Positions 1 through 8,432 of a DNA stretch of 64,000 bases are shown here, in pieces. The DNA comes from Saccharothrix saharensis (GTDB taxonomy: Bacteria; Actinomycetota; Actinomycetes; Mycobacteriales; Pseudonocardiaceae): NCBI RefSeq assembly GCF_006716745.1, contig NZ_VFPP01000001.1, positions 8,629,386 through 8,693,385 of the forward strand, given 5' to 3'. The translations under genes and the position numbers were made by a program. Under the pieces are notes generated by a model. The model searched no databases and was not told where the DNA came from. It saw nothing but the letters and a program-made list of their open reading frames with translations. Positions within the stretch are counted from its first letter, which is position 1, and every line of letters begins with the position of its first letter.

Positions 1-604
1 CCAGCACCAGGGCCCGCGAGGTACTCGGATCCTGGCTGGGCCGGACACGACCCGGATCCCGGAGTGGGAATCGATCACGCCGATTGCCGTCGCGGCTGGT
101 CGGACCGGTGTTGTGAGCTGCGGCCCAGGCGCAGAAGAAGGCACCGGGCACGACCCGCGGCGGACCGCACGACCAGTCCGCACCGTGGTCAGCTCCCTGC
201 TCGGCGCGGCACCCGGTGGGGTGGACACCAGCCGGTGGACGGCCTCGTGGCCTGTTCGACATCCCCGTCCTCCGTGCGCGGCGTGTGGATCGACGGTCCG
301 CTACGGGGCGGGGAGGCATCGGGCCCCGGGACGGCATTCGGCCGTGCGGTTCCCTCCGTGGTGTCGTTCGCGCGTGCCGTGAGGGGGGCGTCCGGGGGTA
401 CGCGTGGTGCCAGTACCACGGGAGTGGAACTCGCCGTGGGCGCGTCGGTTCGATGCGGACAGGTGGATTGCGGACAACGGTGTGTGAGCGGGCCGGAACG
501 GGGTAGTCGGGCACGTCGCCGGCGGTCCGATTCCGAGTGCGGGGTGGGGGAGCGGTCGGTGGCGCCGGTAGGCCCGTGCACCGCCCAGTGAGCCGAGGAT
601 GGTC
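1..604. other. Intergenic region before ctaD, no credible gene
   Basis: Every reading frame here gives low-complexity Arg/Gly/Pro-rich translations with no recognisable domain, so I call no gene. It probably contains the promoter region of the cytochrome oxidase gene; one stress-sigma-like motif is listed separately. Confidence 0.6.
482..506 (+). promoter_or_regulatory. Candidate SigB/SigF-type promoter upstream of ctaD
   Basis: GTGT (482-485), a 15-base spacer, then GGGTAG (501-506). This fits the GNNT-N14-16-GGGTA pattern of actinobacterial stress sigma factors. The motif is short and GC-rich DNA gives chance matches; the identical 15-base spacer at four other sites in this arm is the main support. 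Confidence 0.3.
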
Positions 605-2368
605 ATGACGACGCTCAAACCGACCCCGATCGTCCCCCGAGGGGCCGCCCGGCCCCGTCTCAAGGGATCGGCGTTGCTGCGCCTGTTCCGCACCACCGAT
701 CACAAGACGATCGGCCTGATGTACCTGACCACGTCGTTCGGGTTCTTCCTGGTGGGCGGGCTGATGGCGTTGCTGATGCGCGGCGAGCTGGCGCGTCCGG
801 GGCTGCAGTTCCTGTCCAACGAGCAGTACAACCAGCTGTTCACCATGCACGGCACGGTGATGCTGCTGCTGTACGCGACCCCGATCGTGTTCGGGTTCGC
901 CAACTTCATCCTGCCGTTGCAGATCGGGTCGCCGGACGTGGCGTTCCCGCGGCTCAACGCGCTGTCGTACTGGCTGTACCTGTTCGGCGGCCTGATCGCG
1001 GTCAGTTCGTTCCTCACACCCGCCGGCGCGCCGGACTTCGGCTGGACCGCCTACACGCCGCTGTCCAGCGCGATCCACAGCCCCGGCGTGGGCGCCGACC
1101 TGTGGATCTCCGGCCTGGTCGTGGGCGGCCTGGGCACGATCCTCGGCGCGGTCAACATGATCACCACGGTGATCTGCCTGCGCGCGCCGGGCATGACCAT
1201 GTTCCGGATGCCGATCTTCACCTGGAACATCCTCATCACCTCGATCCTGGTGCTGGTGGCGTTCCCGATCCTGACCGCGGCCCTGCTCGGCCTGCTGGCC
1301 GACCGGCACCTGGGCGCGCACGTGTTCGACCCGGCCAACGGCGGGGTCATCCTCTGGCAGCACCTGTTCTGGTTCTTCGGCCACCCCGAGGTCTACATCA
1401 TCGCGCTGCCGTTCTTCGGCATCGTGTCCGAGATCTTCCCGGTGTTCTCCCGCAAGCCGCTGTTCGGCTACAAGGGCCTGGTGTACGCGACGATCGCGAT
1501 CGCGCTGTACTCGGTGATCGTGTGGGCGCACCACATGTACGCCACCGGCGCGGTGCTGCTGCTGTTCTTCGCCGCCTCCACTTTCATCATCGCCATCCCG
1601 ACCGGCATCAAGTTCTTCAACTGGATCGGCACCATGTGGAAGGGACAGCTGACGTTCGAGTCACCGATGCTGTTCAGCGTCGGGTTCCTGGTGACGTTCC
1701 TGTTCGGCGGCCTGTCCGGCATCCTGCTCGCCTCGCCGCCGATCGACTTCCACGTCCACGACACCTACTTCGTCGTGGCCCACTTCCACTACGTGCTGTT
1801 CGGCACGATCGTGTTCGCCACCTACGCGGGCATCTACTTCTGGTTCCCCAAGATGACCGGCCGCATGCTGGACGAGACCCTGGGCAAGATCCACTTCTGG
1901 ACCACGTTCATCGGCTTCCACCTGACCTTCCTGGTACACCACTGGCTGGGCAACCAGGGCATGCCGCGCCGCTACGCCGACTACCTCCAGAGCGACCAGT
2001 TCACCGGCCTCAACACCATCTCCACCATCGGCTCGTTCGTGCTGGGCGCCTCGACCCTGCCGTTCATCTGGAACGTCTTGCGCAGCTACCGCTATGGCGA
2101 ACCCGCCGGCCGTGACGACCCGTGGGGCTTCGGCAACTCGCTGGAATGGGCCACCAGCTGCCCGCCACCGCGGCACAACTTCACCGAACTGCCCCGCATC
2201 CGCTCCGAACGGCCCGCGTTCGAGCTGCACTACCCGCACATGGTCGAACGGATGCGCGCCGAATCCCACTACTCCGTGCTCAACCGGGACCAGGACGACA
2301 CCGGCGTCGACCCGACCACGGAGAAGTACCTCGCCCCGACCGACCGCGACACCGGGCACGGCGACTGA
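605..2368 (+). CDS. ctaD: Cytochrome c oxidase subunit I (aa3 type)
   Basis: Haem-copper terminal oxidase subunit I, an integral membrane protein that reduces O2 and pumps protons. About twelve hydrophobic segments are visible. The family signatures are intact: WQHLFWFFGHPEVYII with the CuB/haem ligand region, the K-channel stretch following it, and HDTYFVVAHFHYVLFG with the haem ligands. Length (587 aa) is normal. Two in-frame ATGs exist (599, 605); 605 is preferred because GAGG ends 6 bases before it. A DUF3040 gene follows 22 bases downstream. No other oxidase subunits are nearby, so this is probably an additional copy rather than the main cta operon (inference). Confidence 0.93.
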   Translation: MTTLKPTPIVPRGAARPRLKGSALLRLFRTTDHKTIGLMYLTTSFGFFLVGGLMALLMRGELARPGLQFLSNEQYNQLFTMHGTVMLLLYATPIVFGFANFILPLQIGSPDVAFPRLNALSYWLYLFGGLIAVSSFLTPAGAPDFGWTAYTPLSSAIHSPGVGADLWISGLVVGGLGTILGAVNMITTVICLRAPGMTMFRMPIFTWNILITSILVLVAFPILTAALLGLLADRHLGAHVFDPANGGVILWQHLFWFFGHPEVYIIALPFFGIVSEIFPVFSRKPLFGYKGLVYATIAIALYSVIVWAHHMYATGAVLLLFFAASTFIIAIPTGIKFFNWIGTMWKGQLTFESPMLFSVGFLVTFLFGGLSGILLASPPIDFHVHDTYFVVAHFHYVLFGTIVFATYAGIYFWFPKMTGRMLDETLGKIHFWTTFIGFHLTFLVHHWLGNQGMPRRYADYLQSDQFTGLNTISTIGSFVLGASTLPFIWNVLRSYRYGEPAGRDDPWGFGNSLEWATSCPPPRHNFTELPRIRSERPAFELHYPHMVERMRAESHYSVLNRDQDDTGVDPTTEKYLAPTDRDTGHGD

Positions 2369-2390
2369 TGTCGCGGGGGAGGAGGACCCG

Positions 2391-2657
2391 GTGACCCGGT
2401 ACGAACGCCGCCAACTCCGCAGGATCGAACGCCGGCTGGAGACCACCGACCCGGTGCTGGCCCGCGCGCTCTCCGGTCGGCCGACGATCCCGCGCCCCGT
2501 GCACCGCACCTCGACCAGGGTGTGGGCGGCGCTGCTCGGCATCGCGCTGGTGGCCGGCGGGGCGACCGTCCACCTGCCGCTGGCCTTCGCGGGCTGCCTG
2601 CTGCTCATGACCGCGGCCTGCCTGCACGTCACACGCCCACGACCGATCCCGCCATAG
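2391..2657 (+). CDS. DUF3040 small membrane protein
   Basis: An 88-aa protein starting at GTG 2391 behind a strong GGGGGAGGAGG ribosome site. The N-terminus has the charged DUF3040 motif (YERRQLRRIERRLETTDP, then LARALS); the C-terminal half has two closely spaced hydrophobic segments (about residues 45-80). The family is restricted to actinobacteria and has no assigned function. Its position directly behind ctaD suggests co-transcription. Confidence 0.75.
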   Translation: MTRYERRQLRRIERRLETTDPVLARALSGRPTIPRPVHRTSTRVWAALLGIALVAGGATVHLPLAFAGCLLLMTAACLHVTRPRPIPP

Positions 2658-2682
2658 GACTTGCCCGGCGCTCCCGGGCGGG

Positions 2683-2707
2683 GGTTCGCCCGTCGCGGAT
2701 GGGGTAT
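2683..2707 (+). promoter_or_regulatory. Candidate SigB/SigF-type promoter
   Basis: GGTT (2683-2686), 15-base spacer, GGGTAT (2702-2707): the full stress-sigma consensus. It lies between the DUF3040 stop and the inositol-monophosphatase-like gene, 161 bases upstream of that start. A short GC-rich hairpin (GCCCGG-cgctc-CCGGGC, about 2663-2679) just before it may end the ctaD transcript. Confidence 0.5.
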
Positions 2708-2868
2708 TCCCGGGTCGATCGGACCGCGCGGTGATCGTGTCGTCCGATCGGTTCCTCGGTAGGTCGGTCGAGCAGGCGCCGGCCCCACCACCACGGTGGC
2801 TGGGCGCGCCTGTGGCGGTCCGGTCACCCCGCCGCTCAGCCGGCGGACCGACCACTCCAGGACCCCAC

Positions 2869-3735
2869 ATGACCGGAACACCACCGACCTCACGCCACGG
2901 CGCTGTCGACCTCGACGAGCTGCTGGACGTCGCCCGCACCGCCGCACGGACGGGAGGCCGCACCGCCGCGTTCCGGCGCCGCCGCGCGCACCGCCTGTTC
3001 CGCGAGGACGACACCGCGCTCCACGTCCTGGTCGACGAAGCGCGCCACGAAGCCGACCGAGCCATCCGGGCGGTCCTGAACAGGCAGCGGCCGAACGACG
3101 GCGTCCTCGGCCGGGAGAGGAGCACCGCGGGGTGTACCGACGTGCGGTGGATCGTCGACCCGATCGGCGGGAGCGTCGACTACCTGTACGAACGGCCGGA
3201 CTGGGCGGTCAGCGTGGCCGCCGCCGCACCCGGTGGCACGCTGCTGGCTGGCGTGGTGTCCGAGCCGGCGGTGGGCGTGCTGACCGAGGCCCGGTTGGGC
3301 GGCGGGACCGTGACCAACGACGACCCCGTTCCCCTGCCGGGCACGCGCGATCTGGCCCGCGCCCTGGTCGAGATCGGCCCCGACGGGCGCGACGCCGCGG
3401 CGGGCCGCACGATCGACGCCCTCGCGGCACGCGTCGGCGGGCTCCGGCGCGGGGGCAGCACCGCCGCGGCCCTGGCCCGCGTGGCCACCGGCCGCGCGGA
3501 CGCGCTGTGGGCTCCCGACCTGAAGCCGTGGGACTGCGCCGCGGGCGTGCTGCTCGTGCAGGAGGCGGGCGGCACGGTCGGGGACCTCGTCGGGACGTCA
3601 CCGCGGACGTGGCCCGGCAGCGGCGACGTGCTGGCCGCCGCACCCGCCCTGTGGGGTGCGCTGCGGGAACTGCTGGCCGAGGTGCACCCACCACCCACCC
3701 CGGTCCGGCACGGCCTGGCCGCCACCGACCGATGA
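2869..3735 (+). CDS. Inositol-monophosphatase-like protein with degenerate active site
   Basis: A 288-aa member of the inositol monophosphatase/FBPase-like fold. The C-terminal WD motif (LKPWDCAAGVLLVQEAGG) is kept, but two metal-binding motifs are altered: the usual DP(I/L)DGT reads DPIGGS within WIVDPIGGSVDYL, losing the second Asp, and the usual LGEE stretch reads LGRERS. ATG 2869 is chosen because AGGA precedes it and the upstream frame is not family-like. Metal-dependent phosphatase activity therefore looks doubtful; it may bind a phosphorylated ligand instead. The STAS gene 38 bases downstream suggests a signalling context. Confidence 0.7.
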   Translation: MTGTPPTSRHGAVDLDELLDVARTAARTGGRTAAFRRRRAHRLFREDDTALHVLVDEARHEADRAIRAVLNRQRPNDGVLGRERSTAGCTDVRWIVDPIGGSVDYLYERPDWAVSVAAAAPGGTLLAGVVSEPAVGVLTEARLGGGTVTNDDPVPLPGTRDLARALVEIGPDGRDAAAGRTIDALAARVGGLRRGGSTAAALARVATGRADALWAPDLKPWDCAAGVLLVQEAGGTVGDLVGTSPRTWPGSGDVLAAAPALWGALRELLAEVHPPPTPVRHGLAATDR

Positions 3736-3773
3736 ACCGGCCCACGAGTCCGCGATCACGAGGAGAGGCTCGG

Positions 3774-4142
3774 ATGACGCAGCGCACCACCCACATCTCG
3801 ACCAGGGTCGACGTGGACGGGGGCATCGTCCTGGTCGGGGTGTCGGGTTCACTCGACGCGGCCTCGCAGCGGCCCGTCACGGCCGCGTTGGACGACGTCT
3901 TCGACACCGGTCCCGGCGCGATCGTGCTGGACCTGAGCGAGGTCGACTTCCTGGGATCGACCGGCATCGCCCTGCTCGTCAACACCCGGCACCGGGCCGC
4001 ACGGCTGGGCATCCCCTTCGCCGTCGTCGCGGACGACCACCGCGTGCTGCGGCCACTGCGGATGAGCCAGGTCGACACCGCACTGCCCCTGCACCCGGCG
4101 GTGCGGGCCGCGGTCGCGGCGGTGCGGCTCGCGTCCACCTGA
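3774..4142 (+). CDS. STAS-domain anti-sigma-factor antagonist
   Basis: A 122-aa single STAS domain of the SpoIIAA/RsbV kind. The core beta-strand plus phospho-acceptor region is visible (VLDLSEVDFLGSTGIALL), with Ser/Thr in the expected loop. Such proteins bind anti-sigma kinases and release stress sigma factors; phosphorylation switches them off. The start at ATG 3774 has a good AGGAGAGG site. Together with the SigB/F-type promoter motifs around it, this fits a partner-switching stress system, although no RsbW-like kinase is in the window. Confidence 0.85.
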   Translation: MTQRTTHISTRVDVDGGIVLVGVSGSLDAASQRPVTAALDDVFDTGPGAIVLDLSEVDFLGSTGIALLVNTRHRAARLGIPFAVVADDHRVLRPLRMSQVDTALPLHPAVRAAVAAVRLAST

Positions 4143-4169
4143 GCCGGTCACGTGCCCCGGTGTCCGGGC

Positions 4170-4350
4170 TTCCCGACCGGAAGAAGGTGCCGGATGAGCC
4201 GTCCGAGCGCTGGTGCCGGTAGACCAGGCGCAGCCGGCGGGCGTCGAACATCGCGAACCGCTCGTCCCACCCGACGTGACGCACGTCGTGGCCGCCGTAG
4301 CCACGCACCACGTCGTTCGGCCCACTTCCGGATCACCCCGTGGTCAGGCC
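4170..4350 (-). pseudogene. Remnant of a small conserved actinobacterial protein
   Basis: Read on the minus strand, one frame gives DHGVIRKWAERRG and a neighbouring frame continues YGGHDVRHVGWDERFAMFD and LRLVYRHQRSDG. These are the two ends of a small unnamed family (DHxxIRRWAE...SWDEWFxxFDxxxLxxVYQ, recalled from memory) with the middle deleted and a frameshift between. No intact reading frame remains. Apart from this remnant, 4143-4759 contains nothing I recognise. Confidence 0.4.
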
Positions 4351-4759
4351 GCGGCGGCCCAGGCCCGGGAGGATCTCGTCCGGCGGGCTGGTTCCCGGCT
4401 CGGGCTCGACGCCGGCGTGCCGCGGTTCCCCGGTCGCTGCTGGGTGCCCATCGTGGGACCTCCGTCTGTGGCGCACCCCGTGGACGACGGGTCCAATCGC
4501 GTCCGACGTGGATCGCGGCGAGGTGGACGCCGCGGACCGGTGAGGCCGTGCACGCGGTGGCGGCCGAACTGCCGGGCCGGTGGGCGTCCGCGATGCCGGT
4601 CGACCGCTCCGGGCACGAGAACGCCGAGCTCCGCGACCTCGCCGAGCGCTCCGTCGACGACGTCCTCGCCACCGGTGGCCGACAGGCGGTCCGATCCGGG
4701 GTCCTCGGCATGGGCGTGCCGCCGCCGGGGGTTCGGGGGGACGACCGGCTGGGTACCTC

Positions 4760-5257
4760 GTGCTCGTGGACGACTTTCTGGGCATCTACCTCAGGGACCA
4801 GCTCGCGATGGGCGTGTTGTGGCGCGAGCTGGCGCGGCGTGCCCAGCGCAACAACCGCGGCACCGAACTCGGCGCGGCGGTGGGAGGTGTGGCGACGGCC
4901 ATCGCGGAGGACGTCGAGACGTTCCGGACGATCATGCGACGGCTCGGGGTGCGCACCGACCCCGTCAAGACCGGGTTGGCGTTCGGCGCCGAACGCCTCG
5001 GCCGGCTCAAGCGCAACGGCCGGCTGACGTCGTACTCGCCGTTGAGCCGGTTCGAGGAGCTGGAGTTCCTCGCGATGGGCATCGACGGCAAGAAGCAGCT
5101 CTGGACGACCCTGCGCGACCTCGCGGGGCTGCGGGAACGCCTGCCGGACATCGACTTCGACCACCTGATCGGCCGGGCCGCACGTCAACGCGCCGACCTC
5201 GAACCGTTCCGCGCCCGCGCCGGCACCGACGCCTTCGCCACGCACGGCCCGCAGTAG
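4760..5257 (+). CDS. Conserved actinobacterial protein of unknown function, ferritin-like helical
   Basis: A 165-aa predominantly helical protein starting near GTG 4760 (GTG 4766 also possible) with FLGIYLRDQLAMGVLWRELA at the N-terminus. A middle stretch (TIMRRLGVRTDPVKTGLAF and LGRLKRNGRL) and a C-terminal segment (LSRFEELEFLAMGIDGKKQLW) match a family common in actinobacteria that I know only as hypothetical. Its four-helix pattern with regularly spaced Glu/His-like positions resembles ferritin-like folds, but I see no confident metal site. GGGTAC at 4751 lies very close to the start and could be a promoter element of a near-leaderless message. Confidence 0.65.
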   Translation: MLVDDFLGIYLRDQLAMGVLWRELARRAQRNNRGTELGAAVGGVATAIAEDVETFRTIMRRLGVRTDPVKTGLAFGAERLGRLKRNGRLTSYSPLSRFEELEFLAMGIDGKKQLWTTLRDLAGLRERLPDIDFDHLIGRAARQRADLEPFRARAGTDAFATHGPQ

Positions 5258-5286
5258 ATCCGCGAACCCGAACCCGAGGAGTCGCC

Positions 5287-5311
5287 GGTTCAGCGAGCGG
5301 GCGGCGGGTAC
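5287..5311 (+). promoter_or_regulatory. Candidate SigB/SigF-type promoter of the DUF2231 gene
   Basis: GGTT (5287-5290), 15-base spacer, GGGTAC (5306-5311), ending only 9 bases before the ATG at 5321, with GGGGAG between. Spacing and position are those expected of a stress promoter driving a short-leader transcript. Confidence 0.5.
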
Positions 5312-5320
5312 TCGGGGAGC

Positions 5321-5839
5321 ATGAGCTTGCGCCGGACACTGCACGCCGCCGAGTCGCTCGACGCCGTCGACGCCCCGGCCGGCGTGGTCGCACGCGCCGT
5401 GCGGCGGATCGTCGGACGGGGCCGGGTGGACCGGCTGCTGCGCGGCGCGTGGCTGGGCCACCCCGTGCACCCGCTGCTGGTGACGGTGCCGATCGGGGCC
5501 TGGGTGTGCTCCGCGGTCCTCGACGTCAGCGGCCACCACGCCGCCGCACGGCGGCTGGTGGTGATCGGGCTGGCCGCGACGCCGCCGACCGTGCTCGTCG
5601 GCCTGGCGGACTTCTCCCGCCTGGACGTCCGCCAGCGGCGGGTCGGTCTCCTGCACGCGGCCGGGAACACGCTCGCCGCGGGCTGCTTCCTGGCCTCGAC
5701 CCGGTGCCGCGGCCACCGCTCCGCCCGAGCGTGGGTCCTGGTCGGGCTGGTGGTCCTCAGTGCGGGCGGTGCACTGGGTGGCCACCTGTCCTACGCACAG
5801 GCCGCCGGCGTCCACCGCTGGCCGGCGGACACCGTCTGA
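5321..5839 (+). CDS. DUF2231 membrane protein
   Basis: A 172-aa integral membrane protein. The family hallmark GHPVHPLLVTVPIGAWVCS is at about residues 46-64 and four hydrophobic segments follow (about 50-68, 78-98, 112-128, 138-155). DUF2231 proteins occur with redox or stress functions, but no activity is assigned. Start ATG 5321 has GGGGAG upstream. Confidence 0.85.
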   Translation: MSLRRTLHAAESLDAVDAPAGVVARAVRRIVGRGRVDRLLRGAWLGHPVHPLLVTVPIGAWVCSAVLDVSGHHAAARRLVVIGLAATPPTVLVGLADFSRLDVRQRRVGLLHAAGNTLAAGCFLASTRCRGHRSARAWVLVGLVVLSAGGALGGHLSYAQAAGVHRWPADTV

Positions 5840-5917
5840 GCCCTTCGCCCCCGCGCGGATCACGATCCCGGCAGTCCGACTCGCGGGTCCGAGTGACGGT
5901 TCCGATGTCCGACACCG

Positions 5918-5942
5918 GTTTGCCCCTGACCGTGAGTGGTAT
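5918..5942 (+). promoter_or_regulatory. Candidate SigB/SigF-type promoter upstream of the YbdK-like gene
   Basis: GTTT (5918-5921), 15-base spacer, TGGTAT (5937-5942); one mismatch to GGGTAT. It lies in the 290-base gene-free stretch between DUF2231 and the glutamate-cysteine-ligase-like gene, 188 bases before its ATG. Confidence 0.4.
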
Positions 5943-6129
5943 TCCGTGACCCCCTCCACGGGGTCTCGCGCACATCGGAACGAGGCCTCGAAGGAACTTC
6001 TCGTCGGTCAAGCAGCGTGCCGGCACCCGCGCGATCGCCCTCGTGCCGGACCGTGCCACCGGCACGCCGGCGTGAGGGCGGTGCACGGGTGCACCCACGT
6101 GCCGACCACGAGCGAGCGGTGAGGACACC

Positions 6130-7272
6130 ATGATCAACGCTGATCAGCCCCTTTCGGATGTCGACGTGCCGACCCTCGGGGTCGAGGAGGAGTTCCTGGT
6201 CGTCGATCCCGGCAGCGGCCTGCCCGTCCCGGTGGCCGGTGCGGTCGTCGACCTGGCCAACCGGCTGGGCGCGGACCTGCAACTCGAGCTGACCCGTGTG
6301 CAGGTGGAGAGCAACACGCCGGTGTGCCGCACGGTGCGCGAGGTGCGCGGGCACCTGCTGACCTCGCGGTCGACGGCTTCGGCCGCGGCCCTGCAGGCGG
6401 GGGCGCGACTGCTCGCGGTCGGCGTGCCCCTGACCGGACCGATGGCACAGTCCTTCAGCGACTCCGACCGCTACCGGCGCATCGGGGAGGGCTACGGCCT
6501 GCTGGCCGCCGAGCACGGCGTGTGCGGTTGTCACGTGCACGTCGCCGTGCCGGACCGGGAGACCGCGGTACAGGTGTCCAACCACCTGCGGCCCTGGTTG
6601 CCGGTCCTGCTCGCGCTGACCGCCAACTCGCCCATCCACCAGGGCGTCGACACCGGCTGCGCGAGCTGGCGGTCGGTGCTCAACAGCCGCTGGCCGTGTT
6701 CCGGCGCGCCGCCGTACTTCACGTCCGCCGGCCACTACGACGCCGTGCTGGGCATGATGGTCGACAGCGGGGCGGTGCTGGACCCGGCGATGGTGTACTG
6801 GGACGTGCGGCCGTCGGACCACCTGCCCACCATCGAGGTCCGGGTCTCCGACGTGCCCGCCACGGTCGACGAGTCGATCCTGCTCGCCGCCCTGGTGCGC
6901 GCCCTGGTCACCACCGCCCTCGGGGCGATCGGCCGGGGCGACCGAGGGTTGCCGGTCACTGCGGAGGCGTTGCGGGCGGCCTACTGGCGCGCCGCGCACG
7001 ACGGCATCGAGGGCGAGGGCATCGACCTGTTCGCCCACCGCCGCGTCCCGGCCGCCCACCTGGTGCGGCGCCTGATCCGCCACGTCCGGCCGGCCCTGCG
7101 CCGGAGCGGAGAGCTGCGCGCGGTGAACGCCCTGTTCACCAAGGTCCTCCAGAACGGCAACGGCGCCGTCCGCCAACGGCTGGCGTTCCGGCGACGCGGG
7201 CGGATCGAGGACGTGGTGACGCTCCTGAGCCGTGACACGGGCTACGACTGGCTCCCGGAAACCGCCGCCTGA
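6130..7272 (+). CDS. YbdK-type carboxylate-amine ligase (GCS2 family)
   Basis: A 380-aa ATP-dependent carboxylate-amine ligase of the glutamate-cysteine ligase type 2 family. Seen: the N-terminal TLGVEEEFLVVDP motif, the ESNTPVC substrate region near residue 60, the CGCHVHVAVPD stretch (about 134-145), and the metal-binding TIEVRVSDVPAT stretch (about 236-247). Such enzymes make gamma-glutamyl-cysteine weakly in vitro; the natural substrate in mycothiol-producing actinomycetes is uncertain. ATG 6130 is preceded by GAGGACACC. Confidence 0.85.
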   Translation: MINADQPLSDVDVPTLGVEEEFLVVDPGSGLPVPVAGAVVDLANRLGADLQLELTRVQVESNTPVCRTVREVRGHLLTSRSTASAAALQAGARLLAVGVPLTGPMAQSFSDSDRYRRIGEGYGLLAAEHGVCGCHVHVAVPDRETAVQVSNHLRPWLPVLLALTANSPIHQGVDTGCASWRSVLNSRWPCSGAPPYFTSAGHYDAVLGMMVDSGAVLDPAMVYWDVRPSDHLPTIEVRVSDVPATVDESILLAALVRALVTTALGAIGRGDRGLPVTAEALRAAYWRAAHDGIEGEGIDLFAHRRVPAAHLVRRLIRHVRPALRRSGELRAVNALFTKVLQNGNGAVRQRLAFRRRGRIEDVVTLLSRDTGYDWLPETAA

Positions 7273-7329
7273 CGGTCGACGCCGCACGCGCCACCGGCAC
7301 GCCGGCGACTACGGGAGGGTGGGCAGCCG

Positions 7330-7690
7330 CGTGCCCGGCCATGAACGACACAACGATCGGCAGCGGACCGACGAAGCCCGCCGGGACGATGACGTCCGGG
7401 TAGCCCGACACGGCCGCGGGCGTGGAGGAGCCGAGCCCGGCGGGATCGCCGGCGTAGCGCCGCTGGTCGGGTAGGTCGGGTCGGGGGTGGACGGCGCCTT
7501 CGCGGCCTCGGAGAACAGGTCCTGCCCGAACCCGGTCGGCTCGACGGGGTCCGCCTCGGTGCACTCGATCAGCTCCCGCACCGTCCGGGGCACTCCCGAC
7601 CGCGGCGCGAGGTACGCCTCCAGGCCGTGCTCGAACTCCGCCACCAGGGCGGGCAGCCCGATGGCCCGTTCCGGCCCTGGTGGGGCAGGC
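7330..7690 (-). pseudogene. Truncated, frameshifted amidase fragment
   Basis: Minus-strand reading gives the C-terminal third of an amidase-signature enzyme: LVAEFEHGLEAYL, TVRELIECTEADP and FGQDLFSEAA in one frame, then SSTPAAVSGYPDVIVPAGF and LPIVVSFMAG in another, with the frame change near 7470. The catalytic Ser-Ser-Lys part is absent, so this is not functional. The rest of the 565-base gap 7273-7837 holds nothing recognisable. Confidence 0.6.
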
Positions 7691-7837
7691 CCACGTCACC
7701 GTGTCCGGCCCTCGGAGCGGGGCGGCCCGCAGCGGCGGCAACACACCTCGATGCGGGCGCCCTCGCCTGCGCCGACCGCGGGTCCGACGACGGCGTTCGA
7801 CGGCACAGGGCCGACCTCGGCCCGGTGGCCGGTTCGC

Positions 7838-8422
7838 CTACTTCCGCTCGTCGGACAGGGCGGAGCGCATGGCGTCTTTCACGCGGTCGAACAGTGCGAC
7901 CGCAGGGCCTGCCAGGAGGTTGGCGGTGGCGGACTGGGTGCTGGGGTGCGGGTGCGTCGGCGCCGCGCGCTCGGCCGCCCGCACCATGGCCGCCATGCGG
8001 CGCAGTTGCTCCGGGTCGTGGTGCCGGCGCAGGTAGCGGAACTCGTAGGCTTCCTCGTGGTGGGCGTGCCGCAACACCGCCTCACGCAGGCGGGCCAGCT
8101 CCTCGGGGAAGCTCGGGTCCTCGGTGCCGATGGACTCCAGGCGGGCCAGCTGCTCCTTGGCGTGTTCCTCTTCGGCGAGCCGGTCCTCCACGATGGCGTC
8201 ACCGCCGTCGACGCTGCGGCGGGCGGCGGGGTGGACGACGACCTCCTCGGCGGTCTCGTGGACGGCGAGCAACCGGACGAGGCGGGCGAAGGCGTCGGCC
8301 CGCTGCTCGCCCGCGGACGACTGGACCTCCGCGAACAGGTCGCGGATCTCCATGTGCTGGCCGATCAGCAGCGCCACGACGTCGGCGTCGCGCCCGGTGT
8401 CCGGCTCTGATGTGGTGGTCAT
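7838..8422 (-). CDS. Hemerythrin HHE-domain protein
   Basis: A 194-aa cytoplasmic protein with the hemerythrin-like four-helix pattern: a His in GQHMEIRDLF, HETAEEVVVHP with the HxxxE...H ligands, Glu-rich EEEHAKEQL, and HHEEAYEF. These are expected to ligate a non-haem diiron centre that senses or binds O2 or reactive species. It follows the ferritin-like gene with a 10-base gap, in what looks like a STAS, ferritin-like, hemerythrin operon. The C-terminal 45 residues are an unrelated Ala/His-rich tail. Confidence 0.85.
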   Translation of the reverse strand: MTTTSEPDTGRDADVVALLIGQHMEIRDLFAEVQSSAGEQRADAFARLVRLLAVHETAEEVVVHPAARRSVDGGDAIVEDRLAEEEHAKEQLARLESIGTEDPSFPEELARLREAVLRHAHHEEAYEFRYLRRHHDPEQLRRMAAMVRAAERAAPTHPHPSTQSATANLLAGPAVALFDRVKDAMRSALSDERK

Positions 8423-8432
8423 CGTGCCTCCG

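Noticed and set aside
64..591. Possible small gene before ctaD
   Set aside because: Arg/Gly-rich translation with overlapping frames on both strands, no ribosome site and no family resemblance.
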